A stretch of 64,000 bases of DNA from Adiantum capillus-veneris. Its lineage: Eukaryota > Streptophyta > Polypodiopsida > Polypodiales > Pteridaceae. The notes beneath the pieces were generated by a model. That model was not told the origin of the DNA and made no database searches. It was given only the letters and a program-made list of their open reading frames with translations. Position 1 is the stretch's first letter, and each line of letters begins with the position of its first letter. Shown in pieces: positions 10,834 through 21,755 of this stretch. The stretch is from the NCBI GenBank assembly GCA_014529385.2, contig CM043966.1:99742087-99806086 (forward strand), read 5' to 3'. Position numbers and translations under genes: made by a program.

Positions 10834-13211
10834 CTTAATCTTTAGCCCAGTGGGGCTGTTAACAGCACCGTCACTTGGATCATCTGGATCATCTGCTAAT
10901 TAGGAGTTTAAGCTCCCGTTTACAGGATTAGCCGAGCCGTTAACGACACCGGACTTAAAAAAATGCTAATGTAATCTTTAACGGATGACGGTGATAAAAA
11001 TTATCTCTTGTCGCTTCATCTACTTCAAGTTCCATTAGATTTTATCTGCCGTTTATGAATTTTTACGTCTCCTCTAATCCATTTGCTCTGATCGCCTTTG
11101 GTCCTCCGACTCTCTTTTTCTTGAGTACCTTATCTTGCCGGAATCTGCTTATCTGCTCTTGCCAAGCATCCTTTCCCTTGCCGAACTCCAACTCGCTACT
11201 TTGCCGAGCTCCAACTTAATGCTTCATGCCCTCTCCAACTTCTCAACTTGCTTGCCTTTGTTGCTTTTTCTTGTTACCTTTGCCAAGCCGAGTTGCGACT
11301 CTTGCCGAGCTCCTTTCCCAAGCTCCGACTCCCTTTCCTCCTCCTTCCTCGCTTCACCTCATGTCCCGACAAAGAGAGAGATCGAAAGGTTTCTTAAGGG
11401 CCCAGAAGAGTGCTTTGTTTTGTTTTGCTAGCCGAGTACGAGGGAAAAATCCTTGCTTCTATGCTCATCGAGGATGAGAGAGAGCGCCTTTGCCTCTTGG
11501 CTTGGATTGCCAATCAAGAGAGAGAGTTCGTCCTTTCCTTTCCCTCCTGCAACTTTCCTTCGCTTGGATTGCCTATCCAGAGCCTTGGTTACCCTTCGTT
11601 AATTCTCCATGCTACTTCGACCTCGCTCTTCCCTCTTCTTCCGTTCTCTTGCTTGCCGAGGACGAGAGCGAGAGAGAGGGAGCTTTCCTCCTTGCCCGAG
11701 CTTCTTGCTCTTCTGCTTCTTCGTTACGTTCTTCCTCCCCTTGCCCCTCGAATACCTCTTTTGCATGAAGCCCCGCCTATTTCTAACGTGCACCCTCCCT
11801 TAGCAATAGCGCCGGGCGCTAATGACGTGGCGCGGGAGTGGTTCCAATGACGTGGCAGGGCCGGGGTTCGACCATGATGAAAATCACTGCTACTGGTCTC
11901 ACCTGGAGTGCCCTCGCGAGCTCTGCAAGTTACGTTTCTTCGCCGAGCCCATCTGAGCACGCCTGCGCCCTGCGCGAGCATCCCAAGCTCCTCCCCGCCT
12001 GACGTTCGCTGCCGCCATGCTTTGTTCTTTTGTTTTTCCACTTTGCTTCACACTTAATTGGTTTTATTGGGTGGCCATTGGGCACCCATTTAATTTGGTT
12101 TGGGGCGGGCGGCCATGCCCCTTGGCCTTTGGTGCATATGGGAGGCCTCTCGGCCCTTAAACTTCATAAAGGCAGAACATTTGGCATGCATATCAACCTA
12201 GGCACCGCCGGCAATCGTCGCATTCCAAACACGAAGCTTTGCTAAATTTTCAGCACCACATTTGACATGCATAGCGGCCAAGGCTTTGCCAGTTTTCTTC
12301 ATCGACGGCCATAGTCACATTTGGCATAAATATCGGTTAAGGCATTGCGTCCAACAGCTCTTGACTAACAATATCCTCGTGAATTCTATTGTCTATAACA
12401 GCATCTCGAATAATGCAAAAGTTACCCAGCTCAGTAGTGTCGGCAACTGTCACCGGCCTCAAGCCGTATTATCTGCTCAAGCCGGACTCTGCATGCCAAA
12501 CCGTAAATCTCATTAGACTTCTCAAACTGCATAAATGCATACAGACCTTGCCGAGGCTGTAAAATTCCCAGATGGCACACCGACCGAGCGGACCTGACTA
12601 GTACGGAGCCGACCCCCGGTGAATCTTTAGCGGCCAATAACTTGGCAACCGGAACTCCGATTGCTGATCTGAAAAGACCGACGCGCTCCACAAAGTGAGC
12701 ACTTTAGGCCCGTGCATTCATTCCATTTTTGTCACCCCAGCTGCAGTTGGCCAATCCGGTGCGGATCTGCAATAACTCAAACTTCAAATTGCCATAACTT
12801 CTTCACCGTAACTCCAATCGACGAGCCGTAAAGACAGGCCGGTAGAGCACTTCAAGCACTACAGTTCTAGATCATAATCTCTCATCTGTGGTCGCTGCAA
12901 GCATACTCATTTTTGGCATCATTGAGGCATCTGTTGGCCCTTCTAAGCCGCATCTGGCATACATTAATCATTAAGCTTGGCCTGTTAACAAGCCCTGATC
13001 ACTGCTCACTTAATGTGTAGGCTTCAAAGAAGCTTAGCTTGCATTTCTCTGCTCTTTTTCTCATCATGGCAACGGAGCTGCACGACAGCGCGCAGGGTGC
13101 TTAAAGCACTCACTGAGCACACGTTCGTCATCACTCTGAGAGCTTTTGAGAGAATAGATAGCTTTGAGAATAGAAGATTTTGAAAGAAATGAGCGCTAGA
13201 GAGCAAGATCG
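10834..13211 (-). other. LINE 5' region without a recognisable ORF
   Basis: About 2.4 kb lies between the first clear ORF and the 5' target duplication. I see no conserved protein. Imperfect repeats starting ACATTTGRCATGCATA occur near 12177, 12256 and 12318, and the plus strand repeats TTGCCGAGCTCC-like units at 11130-11340. It may be a long LINE 5' UTR, or hold an unrecognised older insertion. Confidence 0.45.
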
Positions 13212-13221
13212 AAGACCTTAG
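13212..13221. repeat. LINE target-site duplication, right copy
   Basis: AAGACCTTAG at 13212-13221 matches 6025-6034 exactly. The element B LTR resumes at 13222 with TGATTGGGAAA. Confidence 0.88.
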
Positions 13222-14141
13222 TGATTGGGAAATCAGGTCTTCAATGAAGGGGTAAATAGTAGCCTCAGATTTCAGGCTCAGAAAAATTACGCGCGCTAGT
13301 GCAAGCACAGGAATGAGATGGGGTCCTTAGAACAACAGTAATCCTAAGGCCTGAATTATTTTTACGGCCTTAGGATAAGTCAATTAAATTATTTTAAAAT
13401 TGTCTATGCTGGATCAAATGGTCAGACAAGTACGAATAGGTAATGCCAGAGAAGTGCTAGTAAGGCATTGCGCTGGGAAGCAGCTAACATTTTCATTGGT
13501 TGCATCTATGTGTGCAGCTGTGCACTTAATTGCACATTTCATTAATTAGCACACGACTTTTAAAGCCAAAAGTTGAATGGTTTTTAAATTATTAAGTGTG
13601 CCACTTGGCACACTTACCCATGCAATCTCTCTCTCACTCCCTCTCTTCTGGCTGGCTATATGAGAGTAGCCCCTCCCTCCTCTTGCCAGGTTGGCAGTGC
13701 ACCACCCCCCCTAAGTTGAACGTCCTTTACGCAGTGAAGCTCTCCATTGAAGCTTCAGAGCAGCACCTTGTGGTGTATGTGGAGCCTCTGAGCACCCATC
13801 ACTTAGAACAAGGCCTCTCATGGTTGTAGGCAGGTGTGGGAGAAGTTTCATCGCATATAGTAGAAAAGTCTCTTTCTCTCTTATCTAGCGGCTGCAAATT
13901 CTGTTTTCAGCCCCTAATCACCTGTATTCGGGTAAATTTCAGCAAAGCCTTAATAGAATCTTATTCCTCTCTACCTACTCTACACATACACAAAGTTTGG
14001 AGCGTTTCCGTCACGAAAAGAACCTCCATTTTCGGCATTGGAACGCGTTAGTAACAATTTCTGGTTAAGTGCAGAAAATTACAGCAAGCGTGTGTGGGTG
14101 TGTTTTGCATGTTTCTTTCGTGGGTTGACTATAGGAATGAT

Positions 14142-15308
14142 TATGTCCGAAGAGACACAGTTAGCTAATGATGATGCTCCCATGTTTGTGAATTATCTCG
14201 TCACTAGGTTGCAGCAAGCTATGGGCAACCCTGCTTTGCAAGCCGAAGTTACTCAACAACTTCGTGCTTATGGAATTTCCCTTCCTCTCCAAGAGGAGAG
14301 AGAGCTTAGGAGCCTCTTGAAGAGACCCCCAAAAGAAGACTCTCTCCCATTCGAGAGGAGGAATCCAAAGAGCAAGAAAGCAATGAAAGTTTAAGTTCCT
14401 CTGAAGATGTGGCTCCACGAAGACGGCGGTCTAGACGATCACCCACTCCTCCCAAGAGGAAAAGATCAACACATAGTCCTTCTCCTCATCACTCCGAAAG
14501 GCAAGAGAGGAAACAAAGGAAGAAAAGGGCTAGGAAGAGATCACCCTCTTCTCCTTCTTCTTCACCTTCCTCCTCTTCCGATGAAAGTTATGGCTATTCT
14601 CCTAGAGAATACAAGAGGGGAGGACATCACAAATCATTTCCTGCATGGCGAAGGTCACAAAAGCTAAAGAAGTTCAAGGAAGGAGGAAAGAGTATCTCTT
14701 TTCTCACCTATGATGGCACCTTTGGTGCTACCGACAAAGTGTTGGCCTTCATCCAGCAATTTGATGCGGCCTTTGGAGACGAGGGCTTCACAGAGTCCTC
14801 CAAGCTACGCCATGTAGCTATGCACTTCCAAAAATCAACTCGTCAATGGTGGGCTAGCCTTCGTGGCAATGGTGAAGCCCCAAAGACATGGAAAACTCTA
14901 CGAGTTTCCATCATGAAGCAATTCCTTGCAAGTGATGCAAAGGACAAAGTTCTTACCGAATGGCGCAGCTTGAAGCTTCTCTCTCATGAGTCTATCCACA
15001 AGTACGTAGACAAGTTTTGGGATTTACATCTCAAAGCTACTGTCTTTCAAAAGATAGACTTTGCTGAGCAAAGGCAACAATTCTATGCGGGATTACCTGA
15101 AGAGATGGCCGAATACATCAACTCTCAACGGCCTGGTACTATTAGTGAAGATCTCACAGAAGAGCAAAATCTCAAAATCTCAAAATCTCACAGAACAGCA
15201 AAGATCCTCTCCGTAGTCAGAGAGCAGTTCTTCTACTCTCAGTCAGAAGAAGAAAAAAGGACAATAAAGAATAGAGGAGGGGCTTTTGCCCCATTCTTGT
15301 GCTTGTAA
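14142..15308 (+). pseudogene. Gypsy gag fragment captured inside the element B 5' LTR
   Basis: Two frames (to 14394, then 14409-15308) encode a gag closely similar to that of element G at 55395-56660. Matching parts are a leucine-rich N-terminal stretch with LQQAMGNP, an Arg/Ser/Pro-rich basic segment (SPTPPKRKRSTHSPSP), and the capsid-like domain with SISFLTYDGTFGA, QWWASLRGNG and AEYINSQRPG. It has no zinc knuckle or protease. The gag joins LTR sequence at about 14165 and returns to it at about 15190, while the 3' LTR has only about 78 bp at that spot. The LTR ATG context (MIMSEETQLA) runs in frame into the gag. One frameshift separates the two ORFs near 14394. Confidence 0.82.
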
Positions 15309-15472
15309 AGATTCTCCCTTAGTGATAAAGATATTCTCTTTATGGGGGGGGACCAGCCCATCTTCTAGTCCCCAATGATGTGTCAAGCTTTCTCTCTTTC
15401 TCTCCGAAGTCTCTCTTGAGTATATAAATTGCATTTAATGGTCAGTTTTTCGCTTCCGTATTCTTGTGACAG

Positions 15473-15484
15473 TGGTATCAGAGC
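15473..15484 (+). other. Primer-binding site of element B (tRNA-iMet type)
   Basis: TGGTATCAGAGC, the complement of the 3' end of plant initiator tRNA-Met, begins two bases after the 5' LTR terminus. Confidence 0.88.
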
Positions 15485-16153
15485 AAGGTCATCTCTCTCT
15501 TCCTTAAGGGATTGACGACTCTTGACAGACTACAGAAATGGAAGGACGCAAGATAGAGTTCTCTCTCCTTCAACAGCAGGTGGTAGAGTTGCAAAAAGCT
15601 CTCTCCCATCCAGAAGTCCAAAAGATTTTCCATACTCTTGAGAAAGGGAAGGAGAAAGTGCCGATGGGGTCGAGAGAAATCCCGCAGAACCCAAAGGCAC
15701 CAAAACCAAGAAAGATCCTTTAATTAGAACCTCCTTTAATTGAAACCTCCAGAACGTCATGTGCGGTTTAATCCAAAGGTTCAAGGGCAAGATCCCCCTG
15801 ATTTCCTCTCAGTTCTCTTTCATGAAGGATCTATATGACATAGTCGCTCCGGAAGACATGTTTCTTGACGATTCGTCGCAGCAAGAAGTGCATTCAAGGG
15901 AAAGGACTCTTGTCCACAAGGAGTCTAAGCATAGAAAGAAGGAGCACCATAAGAAGAAACACCACAGGCAGAAAACATTCAAGTCGGGAGACAAAGATGT
16001 GAAATTCGACACCTACAATGGACGGCGTGATAATCACAAAGCTTTGGCTTTCATCCGCCAATTTGAAGTTGCATTTGCAGAAGGGAATTTTAAAGAAAGA
16101 TCCAAACTTCGCCATGTCAGTATGTATCTGAAAGGCACCGCCAACAGTTGGTG

Positions 16154-16158
16154 GTTAA
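16154..16158. repeat. Target-site duplication of the solo LTR, left copy
   Basis: GTTAA here is repeated at 17703-17707 on the far side of the solo LTR. Removing the LTR and one copy rejoins the gag reading frame. Confidence 0.88.
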
Positions 16159-17702
16159 TATAACCGGCCTATACAACGTAGAGGGCGGTACTATTTCAAT
16201 TACCTGTTAACTTTACACAGAGCACTGAGAAGGGAAGAGAACACAGTTGCGTCCAGTGACTAGAATGTCACTGCGCACACGAGACCGACACCCTGTAGGC
16301 CCCAAAGACTGGCGCCCCTTTCGGTATTTCTTTATTCAAATTAAAGTAGACGATCCGACCACTTCGCACAAGCTTTCACAAAGCTGTCCAAACCTGGCGA
16401 GGGCTGAAAACGCAGGTTTTCGACCTGATTTTGGCAGCATAACAGCGCAAAAACCCCTGTAGGTCAAAAACACCTGTCTAGGACGGATTCCCTCGCTATC
16501 TGGAAGCTTTCTGGTGAGCTGTCACAGAAATTAAGCGGGCTGTAATTCTCTGTTTTTCACTGCCGGGAGCCCAAAAGCCTGTACACGCATCCCAAGGCTC
16601 TCACCAGGCTCCCCCGATGTTCCCTTGCAGTTTAGGTGCGAAACCCTAAACCTGCAGAAAAACACAGCAGGCTGTAATTCCCTGTTTCGGATCGTTTTTA
16701 GCGGAGCGAACACGCCTACGCGTGTCCCAAGGGCTCCTGCAAGCAATGGGACAGTTCCCCTGTGAATTGGACGAGTTTTCACGCGAGAAAACTCTCCAAA
16801 CTCGCAATCTTTCGTGATGGAACTGTGCGTACCTCTGGGGGATTAGCAATTAGCTAATCCGGTTCCTGTTCAGAAGGCTCTTGCCTTGGCAAACGCGCAT
16901 AAACCCCCAGAACTGTACATAGGTCAAATGAGAAGCCCACTAGTGGGACATAACATACTGTACGTAGGGGAGAAAGAGAGTAGTATGTAGCGTGCGGGGC
17001 ATCACTCCCGTCACCATACTGTGCATAGAGGGCAAGGTAAGCATTCCATAGCTTCTGTACCTGCTACAATCCACCTGAGGCTGAAAATGGCGCCCCCTTT
17101 GTTGATATGCAGCTCGTTTTTGCCTCCCAAAGTGGCAGAATCGCTCACAGGCTGACACGTCGCCCAGTTTCCGAGTTTGGGCTTTCCCTGCTAAAAATAT
17201 CTCAACTGGTGCGTCAGTTGACTTGGCAGCAAAGCAATAAAATGTTCCCCTTGTCATTCCAAAGCTAATGACGCGAACACATTTTCCGGTCAAAAATAGC
17301 AGTTCCCTAAATTTTAGGAGATGCTTCCATGGCGTCCCTATCGGTCTCCTGACCATCATTGAAGACTACCATTTGACCAACATCTACAATGTGGGTTAAT
17401 TTACTGGCCCCTTTCAACTTATAAAGTTGCAGTGACTTGACGAGTGGCCCAAATTCCAGTTTGGCGCACACGAGCTTCCATACTCATCAGAATTCAGTGC
17501 TAACTGGCCCGGGCAGTCCCTGTCTGACTGGCCTAGATCCCCGATGTGAGAAACCCATTTGGCTGCAGCCGTTTCACACTGGCCATGCAATGTCCACTTG
17601 CACCTTTTCAAGGGTTCCGAGACAAACAAGTAAAAAAATAAAATAAATATATCTAATACTTATTTACGGAAGGCAACAGGAAAAATACACCTCCTGGTGA
17701 CA
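16159..17702 (-). mobile_element. Solo LTR of family D in element B gag
   Basis: This 1,544-bp LTR is in reverse orientation. On the minus strand it starts TGTCACCAGGAGG and ends GGCCGGTTATA (TG...TA ends). It is homologous to the LTR at 1560-3033, including the AATAAA motif at 16310-16336. The flanks are a perfect GTTAA duplication. With no internal sequence or second LTR, it most likely arose by recombination between the LTRs of a full element. Confidence 0.9.
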
Positions 17703-17707
17703 GTTAA
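17703..17707. repeat. Target-site duplication of the solo LTR, right copy
   Basis: GTTAA, identical to 16154-16158. Confidence 0.88.
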
Positions 17708-18889
17708 CCCTGATCTTGGAAAATGGCAGACCCCAAGATTGGACTTGCAAAAGTTTGAAGCAGGATTGCATGAAGCCTTGCAAAAGGCTATGAAGCTTTA
17801 TCCTCGGGGTAACTTGCAGATACTTATGGAATCAACTCGCATAGCTGATGGAATACATGACAAGGGTACTCCCAGGAAGATGGAGCAAAGCACCTATCAT
17901 GCCAAGCAGAAGGCTCTCCATGAACAGCCTACCTCTACTTCTTCTTCTCAAAAGAAGAAAAGAACCGGCTCTGAGGCAGAAGCAAAGCCAAATCAGCCTA
18001 GGAAAGGGAGATATCTCTCTCCTGCTGAATTGAGAACCTACATCAACGAAGGAAGATGCTTCCAAAGTGTGGACAAATTGGACATATGAAGGGTGATTGT
18101 CCTACCAAAACCCCGCAACCACCCTCTTCTAATGCAGTCCCAGATGTACAGGGGAATACAACCAAGGATGGAAAAGAAAGAGCTCTTCTCAAAGCATGGG
18201 GTAGTATCAACAACCAACGAGCTCTTATTCTGTTTGATCCTGGCAGTACAGACAACTTCATCTCTAGAAAGCTAGCCGATGACCTGAATTTACAGCCCAA
18301 CCGTTTTGGAGTTTCTATTTAAGCACAATCTTCTTTCAAAGGGCAGAACTCTAGCTCTACTCCAATCATAGGGAAGCTAAATTTAAAGGTCGACAGCTAC
18401 AAAGATCAAGAGTCTTTCTTACTAGCTTCACTTGAAGGGTGTGATATTATCTTTGGAATGCCTTGGCACTACAGGATTCATCCCATTCCTGACTATGTTC
18501 AAAAAACTTTATCTTTTGATCATAAAGGAAAGGAATATCTTGTACTTGCAGATGCAGGTGATTGCCGTATTCCTATCGCCAATCACATTGCAATCAAGAA
18601 AGTGATGAAAAAGAGTGTTTCAACGTACTTGATTTTTGCAAGAGAGAGAGATGTGTCTGCTTCACAACTTTCTTTCTCTTTAGAGGAAAAAAGACTTAAG
18701 TTATTAGAAAGTTTTAAAGATTGTTTCGCAGATGAACTTCCAAATGAACTCCCACCTCCTCGACCTGAGGATCATACAATTGATTTGATCCCAGGAAGTT
18801 CTCCTCCCAATCAGCCCCCTTATCGAGTTAGTCTAATGCAGCAAGAGTAAATTCTCATGCAAGTTAACGAACTTTAGAACCAAGAGGGA

Positions 18890-20402
18890 TGTAACTATGT
18901 CAGACTTTGTAAATAATTAATGTATTTATGAGAAAAGAATTATCTAATTAGTTGTGTGCACATCAAAATAGATATAGCAGTTTCTGGGGCCTCAGGTGCG
19001 CCCAAGTTTGGGCCAGAGCACCTCAGGGAGACCCTAGCAGAAAATACCCGGAGGCCCTAGTGATTGGGAAACGGGTCTTCAATGAAGGGGTAAATAGTAG
19101 CCTCAGATTTCAGGCTCAGAAAAATTATGCGCGCTAGTGCAAGCACAGGAATGAGATGGGGTCCTTAGAACAACAGTAATCCTAAGGCCTGAATTATTTT
19201 TACGGCCTTAGGATAAGTCAATTAAATTATTTTAAAATTGTCTATGCTGAACCAAATGGCCAGACAAGTACAAACAGGTAATGCCAAAGCAGTGCTCGTA
19301 AGGCATTGCGCTGGGGAGCAACTAACATTTTCATTGGTTGCATCTATGTGTGCAGTTGTGCACTCAAATGCACATTTATTAATTAGCATTGGACTTTTAA
19401 AGTCAAAAGTTGAATGGTTTTTCAATTATTAAGTAAGTGTGCCACTTGGCACACTTACCCATGCAATCTCTCTCTCTCTCTCACTCCCTCTCTTCTAGCT
19501 AGCGCCCCCTCTTCTGGCTGGCTATATGAGAGCAGCCCCTCCCCCTCTTGCCAAGTTGACAGTGCACCACCCCCCCCTACGTTGAACGTCCTCTACGCAG
19601 TGAAGCTCTCCATTGAAGCTTGAGAGCAGCACCTTGTGGTGTATGTGGAGCCTCTGAGCACCCATCACCTAGAACAAGGCCTCTCATGGTTGTAGGCAGC
19701 TGTGGGAGAAGTTTCATCACGAAAAGTAGTAGAAAAGTCTCTTTCTCTCTTGTCTAGCGGCTGCAAATTCTCTGTTTTCAACCCCTAATCACCTGTATGA
19801 GGATAAATTTCAGCAAAGCCTTAATAGAATCTTATTCCTCTCTACCTACTCTACACATACACAAAGTTTGGAGCGTTTCCGTCGCAAAAAGGACCTCCAT
19901 TTCAGCATTGGAATGCGTTCAGGTAACAATTTCTGGTTATGTGCAGAAAATTACAGCAAGCGTGTGTGCGTGTGTTTTGCATGTTTCTTTCGTGGGTTGA
20001 CTGCAAGAATGATTATGTCCGAAGAGACACAATTAGCGGAAGATAGACTCTCGTTTTTTAGAGCTTCCGATGAGTTTTGTGGAAGGTAGACTCTCGCCTA
20101 CGAGAGCTTTCCAAAATCTTACAGAAGAGGAAGGATCCTCTCCGTAGTCAAAGAGCAGTTCTTCTACTCTCTCAGTCAGAAGAAGAAAAAGAACAAGAAA
20201 GAATAGAGGACGGGCTTTTGCCCCGTTCCTGTGCTTGTAAAGATTCTCCCTTAGTAATAAAGATATTCTCTTTATGGGGGGGGGGACCAGCCCATCTTCT
20301 GGTCCCCAATATGTGTCAAGCTTTCTCTCTTTCTCTCCAAAGTCTCTTGAGTATATAAATTGCATTTAACAGTCAGTTTTTCGCTTCCGTATTCTTGTGA
20401 CA
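18890..20402 (+). repeat. 3' LTR of element B
   Basis: It starts TGTAACTATG after the polypurine tract CAAGAGGGA and ends TTGTGACA, 1,513 bp in all. It is colinear with the 5' LTR except that it lacks the gag insert and keeps about 75 bp (about 18935-19010) missing from the 5' LTR. TATATAAAT lies at 20352-20360, about 45 bp from the LTR end. Two hairpin-forming repeats are at 20038-20112. Confidence 0.88.
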
Positions 20403-20657
20403 CGTGGAGATTCTTGAAGAAGAAAGAAGCATGACTCTCGAGGAAGTTGAAGCATTGAAGGAGCCATAGAAGACTGTGTCGCTTTCAGCGCGGCCCAAAG
20501 AAGCAAGCGTTGCAGACCTTTATGAAGGTCGAGTACCGCACGACCCACACATCACAGTGGGCCGGCGACAGTCCCTTCCAAGATTCCGGGTGCTATTGGC
20601 GATCTCCCTCAACGCCATACAGTTTGGTACCAGTACCTCACTTTGAAAAGGAGGGGA
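20403..20657 (+). other. Element A internal 3' end and polypurine tract
   Basis: This continues element A from 5941 and matches 22351-22604. It holds a short frame ending in EALKEP at about 20469, then untranslated sequence, and ends in the polypurine tract AAAAGGAGGGGA (20646-20657) before the TG of LTR E1. Confidence 0.75.
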
Positions 20658-21755
20658 TGTCACATGACACATCCAACCCTATGTGTCCGTGGACAAGCTA
20701 CAGCATGACCACGTTCAGTTCAGTCCAGTCAATCTAGATTAAGAAGTGATTTGGCACTTTTGTGAGTCTGTTCGCAAACCGTGCATGTCCAGACACTTAG
20801 TGTAAATGCATATCCTCTGGTTGCACACAGCATGATCATAAGCATTCCCATCAAAATCCATCAGAATCCTTCAGAGGAATTTTTCAGTATTTTTGACATT
20901 TTTCACTTACAAATTTAAGTGACTTTTGTTGGAAAGTAGGTAGGGCAAATTGAGTAAGTTTGTATATAAGCAAACCAAGGCTAGCACTAATTGGCAGAAG
21001 AAGAAGGAGAGCATCAGGCATTCACGTGCAACAGGCCCTTTGGAGACACTTCTCAGCAAGACTAACCCTTGGGCGATTTCAGCCCCTGGCGTTTTCCCTC
21101 CAAGCAAGTTCCTCTCAGCCCTAGCGTTTTTCATCAAGCAGTCATCGCAAGAACACCTCAGCCCTGGCGTTTCCAGAAACCCCCAAATCGCCCCCTTGAC
21201 TAGCGTTTTCAGCCTCGCCTAGCATCAACAGAATTTTAGCCTTTGACAAGCCTAAGAACCAGCAGATTTCAGCCATCAAACAGCAGCCCACATCAACGTT
21301 TTTGGTTCCCGCCATTTTCAGCCATTAGCGTTTTTGGGACAGCAACAGATTTGCATCAGATTTCAGCTAGTAGCGTTTTTAGACAGCAATACAAGAGCAT
21401 CAATTTTCAGCCCTTAGATCGGTCTCGTCATCCCCGTCGTCGACATCGGCCTAGCCTAGACTTTCATCAGTCACATGCATTCAATTTGTACCAGTTTGTG
21501 CAATCAATCGTAGACCACTCTCGCCAGCGAGAGTGGGGCCTTCGGAGGAGGGTTTTACAACGTCTCTGGTGTCGTATTCTCTTCTCTCTCTCTCTCAGTC
21601 TCATACACTTTTCACGCACAGTGTCCATTCACTTTGTTAATGATCATTGCACTCTCTCATTAAGAACGGAAGGCTCTCCCTTCCATAAAAACAAAAGGAA
21701 CCTTGAGCACAGTTCGGAGCACTCATCTTGAACATTCATTCCGTTGCACCTTACA
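20658..21755 (+). repeat. LTR E1 (3' LTR of element A)
   Basis: It begins TGTCACATGACAC and ends TTGCACCTTACA, and is homologous along its length to E2 at 22605-23787. A TATA box (TATATAAG, 20963-20970) is followed by at least seven copies of an AGCGTTTT core. The 3' third includes CGGAGCACTCATCTTGA. Confidence 0.83.
20963..20970 (+). promoter_or_regulatory. TATA box of LTR E1
   Basis: TATATAAG sits at the same place as the TATATAAG in LTR E2 (22901-22908), about 300 bp into each LTR and upstream of the AGCGTTTT repeats. The transcription start was not determined. Confidence 0.55.

Larger units (their letters stand above)
6035..13211 (-). mobile_element. Non-LTR retrotransposon (LINE), about 7.2 kb, inserted in the element B 5' LTR
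   Basis: It lies between perfect 10-bp copies of AAGACCTTAG. On the minus strand it ends in a short A-rich tail (plus-strand TTTTTTGTTTT at 6035-6045), as expected for target-primed reverse transcription. It encodes an APE-type endonuclease, a reverse transcriptase and a C-terminal CCHC-like zinc motif. The long 5' part (about 10850-13211) is not recognisably coding. The FADD catalytic box and endonuclease-RT order fit L1/Tad-like LINEs, but I cannot place the clade. Frameshifts and stops make it inactive. Confidence 0.87.
5942..15471 (+). repeat. 5' LTR of element B (split by the LINE; carries a gag insert)
   Basis: The LTR is 5942-6034 plus 13222-15471, aligned to the 3' LTR 18890-20402. 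Relative to the 3' LTR it lacks about 75 bp near 5990 and carries about 1 kb of foreign gag between roughly 14166 and 15189. A TATA-like TATATAAAT is at 15421-15429 and the LTR ends CTTGTGACA, one base before the primer-binding site. The poly-G run and GAAGAATAGAGGA-type sequence are shared with the other LTR. Confidence 0.85.
15538..18850 (+). pseudogene. Element B gag-protease, split by a solo LTR and lacking most of pol
   Basis: Gag starts at 15538 (MEGRKIEF). A frameshift lies between 15723 and 15759, then the capsid part runs to NSWW at about 16153, where a solo LTR interrupts it. The frame resumes at 17703. A damaged zinc knuckle is at 18045-18105: a one-base shift disrupts the first cysteines, while CGQIGH and DC survive in the next frame. 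The protease-like motif FDPGSTDNFIS is at 18234-18268, then a stop at about 18322, then CDIIFGMPW and the start of the RT region (LIPGSSPPNQPPYR) before a stop at 18850. No RT palm, RNase H or integrase is left; the polypurine tract follows about 30 bp later. Confidence 0.82.
5942..20402 (+). mobile_element. Element B: LTR retrotransposon inserted in element A (gag-protease only, with nested insertions)
   Basis: The element is bounded by TGTAACTATG at the left and TTGTGACA at the right. The flanks are CATGG (5937-5941) and CGTGG (20403-20407), a 5-bp target duplication with one mismatch. Removing it restores a sequence colinear with 22340-22370. Components are the 5' LTR (5942-15471, interrupted by a LINE and carrying a gag insert), primer-binding site 15473-15484, gag-protease 15538-18850 (interrupted by a solo LTR), polypurine tract CAAGAGGGA (18881-18889) and 3' LTR 18890-20402. 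Pol stops just after the start of the reverse transcriptase region, so the copy could not mobilise itself. Confidence 0.9.

Noticed and set aside
11135-12041. Overlapping ORFs of 90-146 codons on both strands
   Set aside because: No family resemblance, composition is Leu/Pro/Ser-rich on one strand and Arg/Gly-rich on the other, and the region is inside the LINE 5' end.
15473-15484. TGGTATCAGAGC sites considered as tRNA gene fragments
   Set aside because: They sit exactly after LTR ends in several elements and no cloverleaf surrounds them, so they are primer-binding sites.
21243-21731. A 162-codon ORF in LTR E1
   Set aside because: It lies in LTR sequence and is not preserved in frame in LTR E2.
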